Below, piece by piece: positions 55,573 to 64,000 of a DNA stretch of 64,000 nucleotides (positions are counted from its first letter, which is position 1; the number at the start of each line of letters is the position of its first letter). The translations under genes were made by a program, and so were the position numbers. Below the pieces are notes generated by a model, which was not told where the DNA came from, ran no database searches, and worked only from the letters and a program-made list of their open reading frames with translations. The stretch is from positions 6,752,010-6,816,009 of the forward strand of contig NC_134144.1 of assembly GCF_033958435.1 (NCBI RefSeq). The letters are read 5' to 3'. This DNA comes from Carettochelys insculpta (lineage: Eukaryota > Chordata > Testudines > Carettochelyidae).

Positions 55573-56860
55573 AATTGCAACCAGATTTCCTGGCGAGTTA
55601 GTTCTGGGCTGCCAGACACACTAAGAACCCAGAGTCCATATGGGAATTTTGGTGTTCAGACCTACCAGTTGTCCCGGTAAGTTCCTGCCTGAATGCTAAC
55701 ACATTTCCCTTTAGTATATCTCGTTGTCTACATCCTAATTTCAGCGTTAGAGTGTGTGGACACCTTAAGCCCCGAGCATCTGTAAAATCCCGAAGGTTGA
55801 TCAGAAAAAAATTAGTTCATCCAAAAATGTATTTTACAATTCATATTCCATCCCGATTGGCTCCTACTAACTTCTGTACGTTGGAAGGATTTATAGACAA
55901 TAATCACTTGTAGGGTCCAGGCATGCCTTTAAGCCACAATGCCTTCTAATGCATAGGGAAGATGCAACAATTTACACCCCTGTTGGAGAGAGAGCATTAT
56001 ATACTCTCCCCTGTACAAAACCAGCTCTGCTGGAGCTATGGTCACATCCCTTCAAACCTTTATGGCTCCTCCTAAGGAATCTTAGAGTTGTCAGTGGCAA
56101 TAGACTCCAGCATGCACGTTCTGTATGGCCCCTGCAGGTGAACATCTGAAGGGGCAGAACACTTGTACCCAACTGTCTCACTTTTGGGGCAGCCAGAAAC
56201 AATCGACCCCTTAACCGCTGAAAACCGAAATTCACCCACTGTTACTTATCCTGTCTTGAACATTCCTCTTTTGAGGGGGTGGAATTTTTGTAGAAAGTTG
56301 TATTGTTACTGTTGTGTGAACGGAGATAATTAGACTGTCTGGCAAGTGCTCTATTTATCTTTTTACCCCTCAACTTGTTTAAAGTGTTCATACACAAGAG
56401 AAAATACACAAAGTATTGTGCGGTAAATTCACACGCAATTCTGACAATAAACTGCTGGAAATACAAAAAAAAATGAAATTTTTAAAAAAGGATTGTGACA
56501 AAAGTAACCCATATTACAAAAAACACATGCACTGTGGTTTAAGATCCTTTTCACGATATGACTATAGATATTATTACCTAGATATAGGTTCTTCACATTT
56601 CCTGTGTGAAATTACAAGGCGGATCTCATACTTTTCTCATGAGGATGAAGTGTTGCTGTTCAGAGGTGAGATTTTTTTTCAGAAGTGCCACTTAGAAATA
56701 CAAGTCCCATTTGGAAGCCAATTAAATTTATGCTCCTCAATGATTCATTTGCCGCCTTAGTTTTGAACTTTTAACTTCATTTGAGGGAGCATCATCTGTC
56801 TAAGAACTTTATTATTTTACTGACTCCTCTCACCACATTAAATGAGCACCAATATATTAA
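55573..56860. other. Intronic, no gene recognised
   Basis: The frame at 56416-56760 (114 codons) is AT-rich, has no domain I recognise and no splice context. Left unannotated as a gene. Confidence 0.35.
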
Positions 56861-57025
56861 CTATACAGAAACAGCCATACTGGGTCAAACCAAAGGTAGT
56901 CCCCTCCCAGAATTCCATCTTCCAACAGAGACCAATGCCAGCTACCTCAGAGGCAGTGAACAGAACAGGTAATCAGGTGATCTGTCCCCTGTCATCCCTT
57001 CCCCGTTCTGACAAATGATATGTCC
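56861..57025 (-). repeat. Dispersed sauropsid repeat, probably CR1-derived
   Basis: 'gaaacagccatactgggtca' and 'aaccaaaggtagtcccctcc' followed by 'accaatgccagctacctcag'. This is a common dispersed sequence in sauropsid introns; CR1 origin is from memory. Confidence 0.5.
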
Positions 57026-57775
57026 ATAGAGTGATCATAACAGTCTAGTAAAAGAAGCTGCTCTAGAAGACCTAAGAGGAGGACACTTCATAGAATCTTT
57101 TCTTTTTCTCCCTTTCCCAGTCACAAAACTAGACCCATGAGAGGTGAAACCTAGAAATAAGGGAATGAAGATGACGATAAAATATGAAGCCTCAGTTTGT
57201 TCTTCATTGAAAACACTGTACACTGAGCCTGATCAAGCTGGGTTGGTTTAAACTGGCCTTTCTCCACTTGAATCAGGAGAGCTATATTGATTTGCATTGC
57301 TGAGAATCTGGCTTGTTGTTTTAACACATGTGAAAGGCTTCTTCCCTTAAAATGAATTCTGGTAATTAAAGAGACACCATCAAATGAAACATATTTTTCT
57401 CTGAAATATTTACATAATGTTCACCAAAAGAAACACCAACGAGTACTATAGGAGAAAGAGAGTGATTTTTTTTAATGTAATTTTTTCAGCTTGTTTATGT
57501 GATTTTGGTGGCACATTGTATTTTATAACACTATTTAGTCAGTTTTACGGTTTCCCCGGCTAACCTGTTAGTCAGTTTTCCCCTCTCCCGTGCGCAATAC
57601 TTTCAAACAACAGAGGGAAGGAACACATTTGTTTAAAAAAAAAAAAAAAAAAAAAAAAAGGAAAATATGACTGTGAACTAATAGAAATCAGCATGTCAGA
57701 GACAGCTAAAGTACCTAGAACTTCCCTTTTTTATTTAAAAAAAAAAACCAAAACAAACTGAATAGATTTTGAGTT
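57026..57775. other. Intronic, no gene recognised
   Basis: A poly-A run at 57637-57659. 57380-57600 is repeat-free and AT-rich. Confidence 0.35.
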
Positions 57776-57975
57776 CATCTCTTATTGGACCAACTCCTGA
57801 AAGAGAAGAGTTTTTAAGCCACATAGATTTCTTCTTTGAGTCTGAGAAAGGTACTCTGAGCATCACACCTAAATGCATTTAGTTGTGTTGCCTGACTCTC
57901 TCGCTAACAGAAACAAGTCCAATAAAAGAGATTCCTTCACCTACCTCATCTTTCTAATGTGCTGGGACTGATATA
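57776..57975. mobile_element. Penelope-type hairpin ('ttggtccaataaaa' subtype)
   Basis: 'atctcttattggaccaactc' near 57777 mirrors 'aagtccaataaaagagattc' near 57915. The right side continues 'gtgctgggactgatatagct', the terminus of this subtype. Confidence 0.6.
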
Positions 57976-58041
57976 GCTACAGCTAAGCTGCACACAGATT
58001 TTGAGTTGATAATTTCCAATTTTTTTTTTTTATTTTATTTC

Positions 58042-58375
58042 TACAGTAAACTCTTTCATATCCAGCAGCCCCGGAACTGGGAGGTTGCCGGATATTCACA
58101 TATTCTGGATAATGGAGAGGTATACCTAGCCATGCATAACACTAACGAAAAAACAAGGTTAGATATTAAGAAACAAACAAAATGTATGCAGAGTACTTCA
58201 TTTACCAAAAACAGTAATATTGCACATTGGAAACTTATACTGTATTAGATGCATTTATTTGTGTTTACTTTCAATATACTAGTGGAAAACCTAACTAAAA
58301 TTTACTTATATTTAAAATGCCAGTTGTTTGGGGGTTCCAGATGATAGAATGCCGTATATGAAAGTGTTTGCTCTA
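58042..58375. mobile_element. Tigger/pogo-like MITE, 334 bp
   Basis: Left end 'tacagtaaactctttcatat' and right end 'tatgaaagtgtttgctcta' are inverted repeats, with TA at both borders. The motif 'atatccagca' beside the left end echoes the 'gtccggca' of the 'ggttgaacct' family. No transposase is encoded. Confidence 0.75.
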
Positions 58376-59401
58376 TTTGTTCATACTTAAGGTATTCATC
58401 CCTACGTCTTAAAATATTTAGAAAAATTAAAAGCTGTATTTGCCACCCTTATTCACTAGTACTTCACAGTACAAATAGCCCCAAAATGAAGGTACGACTC
58501 AACCCACAGCATGTGTAGTACTGACATAGACTAGACTTAGATAATTAAGGGTTTGAGCCTGTGATTATTTACTACAGTGATTGTTTCCTTTTTATTGATA
58601 TTTGCAGTTCTACTGAACCACTGTATATATATATGTTGTCCCATCTGTAGCTCCTTTGATTTCAGGAATATTACGATATCCATATAGGATATCTGTAATA
58701 TTATGCACTGGAATAGACTCATGCATAGGACTTCAGCAGGACTAGGGAGAGTGATGGGAATTCAATAGAATTAATAACTGTTTGACGTCTCAGCTCCACA
58801 AGAGCTCTATGATACAGGTATATGCTGTTCTCTTCCCATTTTACCACTAAGTCAGCTCGGGTACAGAGAGGCCATTTGTCACAAGAAGTCCAACAGATTT
58901 AGGTTTAAAGTCCAGAAATTCTGTCTCTGGCCAAAATCTGAACATACTTTTTCTGTACGGTTCATGTCCCCAAGGAAGACTTCATAAAGAATAAAGATGG
59001 TGCCACAGGAGTCCTAGTCAGAGGTCTTGGGTTCTCTTCCGGTCTCTTCCTCACACTTCTGGGATGCTGGACAAGTAGACTTGCTTGACTTAAACCCTTG
59101 TACTCCAGGTGGACAACAGGTCATCTGCAAGTCTATTCCACTTCACTCTGTCTTGGCAGAAAACGTTTAGCTCACCCCAGAAATACCCCTGTTTGTTGTC
59201 CTTCAGTCTCAGTAGATTGTCTCCAAATTGCGGAACAAGTAGCTTATAGGCTAACTTTTGTAATTCTCAACACCTGTAACTCCTACTAAGCTCACTTGCT
59301 AGGCTGGCTACTCAGCACCACTGAAAATCAGTCCATAATTAACTTCCCTTGAGCTGAGGTGCTGTTAAGCCAAATTAGTTTAGTGCACTGAGATCGTCAG
59401 C
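58376..59401. other. Intronic, MIR relics
   Basis: Weak MIR-like fragments at about 58795-58905 ('cttcccattttaccactaag') and 59020-59085 ('aggtcttgggttctcttccg'). No gene. Confidence 0.4.
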
Positions 59402-59602
59402 CATGTTCCCTCTGATTTTTTTTCCCTTCTATGAGCAGAATAAATTTAATATGAATCAAGTTGTGTGGATGTGCACCACAATAGAAATGCATGCTGCCTA
59501 CTGTGGCTAGTTGTGGGCACTTTGCTAATCAGTTGGGTGGTATCTGAAACCTGGGTGTGCCCACCACCCTAGGGCTCAGCTTACAGAGAACACTGATCCT
59601 TG
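59402..59602. mobile_element. hAT-type MITE of the 'gttccctctaagctg' kind, copy 3
   Basis: Left 'catgttccctctgatttttt' mirrors right 'cagcttacagagaacactga'. 'gtggatgtgcaccacaat' and 'gggtgtgcccaccacccta' are shared with copies at 43405 and 45108. Confidence 0.7.
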
Positions 59603-59767
59603 GGTGGGAGGGAGTGGATGTATTGTGAATTTTACTCCCCAAAAATTCAGTTTGTCAAAAAAAAAAAAAAAAATTAAGGTTGTAACATCGAGCACTCAAA
59701 AGTTAGGAAAGACTAGAGCTAGGAGTTGTCTGGGCAGCCTTAATATAGCCTCCTTGGGCATATACAT

Positions 59768-59868
59768 TCACAGAATACTAGAACTGGAAGGGACCTTGAG
59801 AGGTCATCAAGTCCAGGTCCCCTGCCTCACAGCAGGACCAAGCAACACCTAGATCATCCGTTTATAAT
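59768..59868 (-). mobile_element. CR1 LINE 3' end, reverse orientation
   Basis: 'cacagaatactagaactgga' and 'agggaccttgagaggtcatc', then 'aagtccaggtcccctgcctc'. Short, moderately diverged. Confidence 0.85.
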
Positions 59869-60339
59869 ATTGCCTTTAGTTTCATGATCACGTGCCGTTA
59901 GGCATTCTACCTCATTCAGTATGTGGATGCATTTGCTCTGTAGATGAATCAGGGTGGTGCAGTGAAGGAGACTGTTGTCTTGAAGACCCCTGTATCACAT
60001 GGTGCAGACATGGACAGGTGAGTAGTGAATGAAGTAGAGGATTACAGGTAGAGAATGGGGGGCTGTCCTGGTTAGGGCTGCGTTGGATAATTGGATTTTA
60101 TCCCTGCCTATGCCACTGAACTCCCAACTGGAGCTAGACAAGTCACATAAATGACACATTTTGCTGGTGGTCACTAAGTCTTTGCTCCTCGTTTTCCCGG
60201 GGTCTAATTTGCTGATGTGGAGAGCACTCATAGCTTGAATTAAAGTTACTGGGTGCTTTCTTGAATGCATGAAGTGAGGTCTAGTACTAAGTATTTTGAA
60301 AATTCAACTCCTTAGCATTTCAAATTGGGCTTTCAAAAT

Positions 60340-60490
60340 TAGTGAATACTGTGGACCTTAATCTCTTTGAGCCTCAATTCCTGATCTGTAAAATAGGAAT
60401 AATACCACCCCTCCCTGCACAGAGATTTTGTGTAAGCAAATTCATTAATGTTTGTGAAGCACTCGGATATGAGGGCTGAGTGCCATGGAG
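60340..60490 (-). repeat. MIR-type SINE, reverse orientation
   Basis: 'gagcctcaattcctgatctg' and 'taaaataggaataataccac', then 'gtttgtgaagcactcggata'. Confidence 0.65.
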
Positions 60491-60680
60491 TTGCTGGGGA
60501 AATGCACAATTCTGCCTTCAGAGTAGGGTTTGAATTGTAGTAGTAAATAGGGCCGGGGGTCATATGTAGAACAATGGGGCAAAAATGTGAAATAGAATAG
60601 CTGCTTTTTGATTTGTCCTTGTTCAGTGAATAAGGTAGGAATCCTGTGGAAGAAATAGTATATTATCAGGTATTTACAAA

Positions 60681-60894
60681 CAGAGGTGGGAAAAGTACCC
60701 AAAAAGTTACTTGAGTAAAAGTACACCTGCTGTACTTCTGGGTACTTGAGTACAATAAAGGTGTGGTGTGTGCATGTGTACTTTCATTCAGGTAGTTTTC
60801 CACTGGTATGCTAGTGTCTTCTACTTAAGTACGTCCCCCCACAAAGCAGCTGCACTTTTGCCCAAGTAACTTTGTGGGTGCTTTTTCCACTCTG
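60681..60894. mobile_element. hAT-type MITE ('cagaggtggg' ends), 214 bp
   Basis: Left 'cagaggtgggaaaagtaccc' mirrors right 'gggtgctttttccactctg'. Flanks 'tttacaaa' (60673-60680) and 'attacaga' (60895-60902) agree at six of eight positions, consistent with a worn 8 bp duplication. 'gttacttgagtaaaagtaca' in the interior is typical of this repeat, known also from fish. Confidence 0.75.
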
Positions 60895-60902
60895 ATTACA
60901 GA

Positions 60903-61839
60903 CTGTATGATAAGGCATATACACAAGAAGACTGAATTAAGTTTATACAGGCAGCCTTTATTCTGCCAGTTTCCTTGCTTTTGAGTGCTCTGATTTTGGA
61001 GTCTTAATCATTTTTTTAATCTCGGCTTTTTTGTGTTTTTATATATAACAAAAGATCCTCTGTTAAAAATGAACTATACTTTGCAAGACAGACACAAAGC
61101 ACAAAGAATTACTGCTGTAAATTTAAAGTCCACTGCCAAGGTATATTTTTGCCAGGCTTTTAAAATGTTTTATCATGGTTATTTGTTTGTTCCCCTATTG
61201 TACTTGAATACTGACTTGTTATAGAGCTGCTCAATAGCACTGAACTAATGATATCCTTTTTATTTGAAAAAGGAAGCCAGTGAAGAATTTGCTTTAAAAA
61301 GAACAGTGTAGAAAAAAAAATTGCATGATCTTAGCAAAATACGTAGTGCAGCTAAGAAAAATGGCATGCCTAATTGGGAGGTTGACTAGCCATGAAAATA
61401 TCCATTTACGGAAAAAAACAGTTTTCTGACTCTGCTTTATGCTTCATGGGTTGCAAATCTGCTTTTTAGGGGCTTCATTGGGAACCCCTTACTCAATTGA
61501 TGAATGTTCACCATGCTAGTAAGCTCACTGAAACCAATGGGTCAGTTTCCATCAGCTAGCAATCTTCAAGGAGGCATAAGGGCTGTCCATTCCAGACCTC
61601 TGTGACATTCCAGGCTCCAGTAATTTGAACACACTTGCAATGGCATGGAACCAGTAAAACTTTGGATATGGGCATGAGTGGACTAAGAGATAGGAAAAAG
61701 TAAGAATTAATTCTTCCTGAGCTTGGGCAAGTCACCTCCGTCTTCCAACATCTCAGTCCAGCTGGAATATTGGAGGAACAAACACAGTGTTAAAAAACAA
61801 ATCAGCCAGAAGTTAGGGGTATGTTACAAGAGTGGACGA
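60903..61839. other. Intronic, no feature recognised
   Basis: Unassigned AT-rich DNA. Confidence 0.35.
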
Positions 61840-61918
61840 GTGATGCCCTGCGACCTGCAGTGTGAAAGAGGTCAGACTAGACGATCATGAAGGTCCCTTC
61901 TGGGCTTAAAGTCTAAAC
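61840..61918 (+). mobile_element. Turtle CR1 or SINE 3' tail
   Basis: 'aagaggtcagactagacgat' and 'catgaaggtcccttctgggc' then 'ttaaagtctaaac'. Same tail as at 4836. It ends where the next MITE begins. Confidence 0.7.
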
Positions 61919-62216
61919 TTGTGTCTTCGCTATATGGAAGATTGACCCAGACAGGGTCAATATTCTGTGGTTCAATTTCATGTGCCTAGTAGGGACACAT
62001 GAAATGGAACGGTCTGGGGTTAACACTCTATGCCTGTGCTCCTCAATATCGTGAGACATAAGTAAAGTCGATGGGAGAAACTTTCTCCCATTGACCTTTC
62101 TCTCTGAGGATGGCCAGGTAAGTTGACCGTAAAGTCAATTTTAGCTACGTAATTGCTGTAGCTGGAATTGCATATCTGCAATCGACTTTAATGTCTAGCG
62201 TTGACCTGACCTAAGC
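61919..62216 (+). mobile_element. 'ctatgtctacact'-group MITE with 'gtcaattttagct' interior
   Basis: 'ttgtgtcttcgctatatgga' at the left and 'atgtctagcgttgacctgac' at the right. Interior 'gtcgatgggagaaactttct', 'gaggatggccaggtaagttg' and 'gtagctggaattgcatatct'. Confidence 0.75.
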
Positions 62217-63330
62217 CTACAGTGCTATTGCCAGCATGGGAGATTTCCTGTTGATGTCAGTGGAGCAGGATTTCACCCAGTATTTTAAGCTGGACTTGCC
62301 TGCATTTGAATACAGTAGGGATAGAAGAGGAGTTATTGATGAGAAGCGAGCCAACCCTGTGGAAAAAGAAAAGAAAGGGAGTATAAGATGCAAATGCAAT
62401 GGCTGGTTTATAAGGCCCAGAGCTTCCAAATTATGTACAAGTCTACCTCTTGTTTCTTCCCATGAGAGTTAGGTGCTGATGTACCACTAAGGAGCTGCTT
62501 GCACAGCCAGCTAGTAACGGTGCTTTGATAATTTCCTGAAACTTTGTTCTGGTGATCTAATGCTTGTACCTCTATTTACTGAATGCTGCTTCTGCAGAAT
62601 GAGGCAGGACTTTCACTGTTTCTCACTCTGCCTGTTTTGCTTATGTGGTTTCAGTTCAAGTCCTGTGGAATTAATCTCTGACTCTTCATGAAATAGTTTT
62701 GTTATTTGCGTGTTGGCCTGAAATGTTGTTAGTTCATACACAGCACTGGGATGGCTGCCGCTTTCCCATTTGTGCTTGCAGCATCTTCAGTCAGTCCTTT
62801 GCTCTGTTGTTTGAGTCTGTAAAACCTTCGGCTTCTACGTGCCTGCTCCCGTGCTCGAAACATGAATTGAAAAGCTGAAAGGAAAAGGAGTTGATTTGCT
62901 AATAGCCATTCCGTACAGGAGGCATCCCAAGGAGAATTCACTCCTTCTGCAGAACTCCAAAACAAGGCTCAGCCTTCACTTATGTCCCCCTGTGACCCAA
63001 TTTTGAAAGCTTGAGTGGTGCATGACTCTCTGTGCAAGGAGTAATTTCACCCACAGAGAACCCTTGTGATAGTAAGTATGGGTAGCAACAGCGACTACCT
63101 AGCACAAGCAGCTATTATGCAGTGAGATGCAGCTCCCAAATTTTGCTCATTCCCTGTTTCTCAAAGGGCCGGTTAGACTCCAAACCCCCATTGCTTTTCA
63201 GTGGAAATTGAGTCTATAGAGGTATGAGCCTCTGGGCCCTTGAGCCTTTCCCTGCTACTCTTTTTTAAAAGTGATACAGGAGTCTTCACCTGGCTCCCCC
63301 AAAAAACATGCACGCTATTATTGTATGACT
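62217..63330. other. Intronic, no gene recognised
   Basis: Open frames at 62236 and 62729 lack family signatures. The phrase 'tgttgatgtcagtggagcag' at 62251 belongs to a common dispersed motif. Confidence 0.35.
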
Positions 63331-63575
63331 TAATCATAGAACGCTAGAACGGGAAGGGACCTTGAGAGGCCATCGAGTCCAGCATCCTGCCCCCACGGCA
63401 GGATAAGAACTGTCTAGACTGTCTAACTTGCTCTGTAATATCTCCAGTGATGGTGATTCCACAACCTTCCTAGGCAATTTATTCTGATGTTTAATCACCC
63501 TGACAATAGGAAGCTTTTCCTAATGTCCAACCTAAACCTCCTTTGCAGCAGTTTAAGCCCATTTCTTCTTGACTT
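63331..63575 (-). mobile_element. CR1 LINE 3' end, reverse orientation, about 245 bp
   Basis: 'aatcatagaacgctagaacg' and 'ggaagggaccttgagaggcc' are the reverse CR1 terminus. It extends through 'tccagtgatggtgattccac' and 'gcttttcctaatgtccaacc', the end of ORF2. Confidence 0.88.
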
Positions 63576-64000
63576 GTTTGGAAGGCCTTACAGTTTCAAC
63601 CCAAGCTAGATGTTGGTTTTATTTGGCTTATCGTGGTTTGAAAAGGAGAAACCTTCTTGAAGATTCCCTAATAGTGCAGAACTTATGCATCAGTTCCCGG
63701 CTGTTAAACCCAGAAGATCTGTTTCATCTAGATAAGACATAAAAATAGGAGAAGTGCTTTGGCATATGCGGGCGGCACGCTGCTAACTGGGCTTACCAAA
63801 CACTCGCTTTCTGATAATGATTAGTGTTGATTTCAAGAAAGTGAAACATCAGGTGTGTTCGGGCTTTTGGCGGTTGGGGCAGAGATACTTGATACAAGTC
63901 GTTAAAGGATCCTGGTCCAGCTCATAAAAGTTACCTGGCCTGGATCACACAACCAGGTGATCTAACCACACATGGAGCTGAAAACTCCTCTGGAAGATCA
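63576..64000. other. Intronic, no feature recognised
   Basis: Unassigned DNA to the window edge. Confidence 0.35.

Larger units (their letters stand above)
55505..64000 (+). other. IKZF2: IKZF2 intron downstream of zinc finger 3 exon (3' part outside window)
   Basis: This starts with the donor gtgagt at 55505. No exon encoding the fourth finger was found before the window ends. It contains Penelope-type, Tigger-like and hAT-type repeats and three CR1-type 3' ends, plus unassigned single-copy DNA. Confidence 0.85.

Noticed and set aside
56416..56760. 114-codon frame with Cys and His residues, considered as the missing finger 4 exon
   Set aside because: It lacks the C-x2-C-x12-H spacing and any Ikaros-family residues.
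62236..62472. 78-codon frame
   Set aside because: Contains a common dispersed motif and no domain; starts right after a MITE.

Overview
The window is vertebrate nuclear DNA, almost all intronic. The only host coding sequence I can support is two consecutive internal exons, on the + strand, of an Ikaros-family zinc-finger transcription factor gene. I identify it as IKZF2 (Helios) at 41413-41679 and 55337-55504. Both exons have consensus splice sites, matching phase and lengths divisible by three. They encode an acidic N-terminal linker plus zinc finger 1, then zinc fingers 2 and 3. I found no upstream exon in the first 41.4 kb and no following exon in the last 8.5 kb, so both window edges appear to lie inside large introns.

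The repeat content suggests a non-avian sauropsid, most likely a turtle. Evidence: CR1 LINE 3' ends on both strands; a 3' tail of the kind shared by turtle CR1 and the tortoise-type SINE (around 4836 and 61840); ancient MIR/L2-type repeats; many short inverted-repeat DNA transposons (MITEs); and Penelope-like retroelement pieces, one still encoding a GIY-YIG nuclease domain. I see no mammalian Alu or L1 sequence. A crocodilian is the main alternative.

Layout. 1-41412 is the upstream intron. It holds nine of the eleven copies of a 'ggttgaacct' MITE family, several 'ctatgtctacact' MITEs, two CR1 3' ends at 16490 and 19154, Penelope-derived hairpins, and single-copy stretches that may include conserved non-coding elements. 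41413-41679 is Helios exon A. 41680-55336 is the 13.7 kb intron between the two exons, with a Penelope-like insertion nested inside a MITE (47099-48312), a 132 bp near-perfect palindrome, three related hAT-type MITEs or relatives, a GC-rich tandem region and a (CA)n tract. 55337-55504 is Helios exon B. 55505-64000 is the start of the next intron, with Tigger-like and hAT-type MITEs and CR1 3' ends.

Because both exons keep the reading frame, skipping either or both would give in-frame isoforms lacking N-terminal fingers, a pattern known in this family. Most other open frames in the window are repeat-derived or chance. The most informative signals beyond the exons are: (i) the Penelope-type insertions, three of which carry visible 10-12 bp target-site duplications; (ii) the two high-copy MITE groups; and (iii) repeat-free stretches worth testing for conservation as regulatory DNA. 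I did not find a convincing new multi-gene system.
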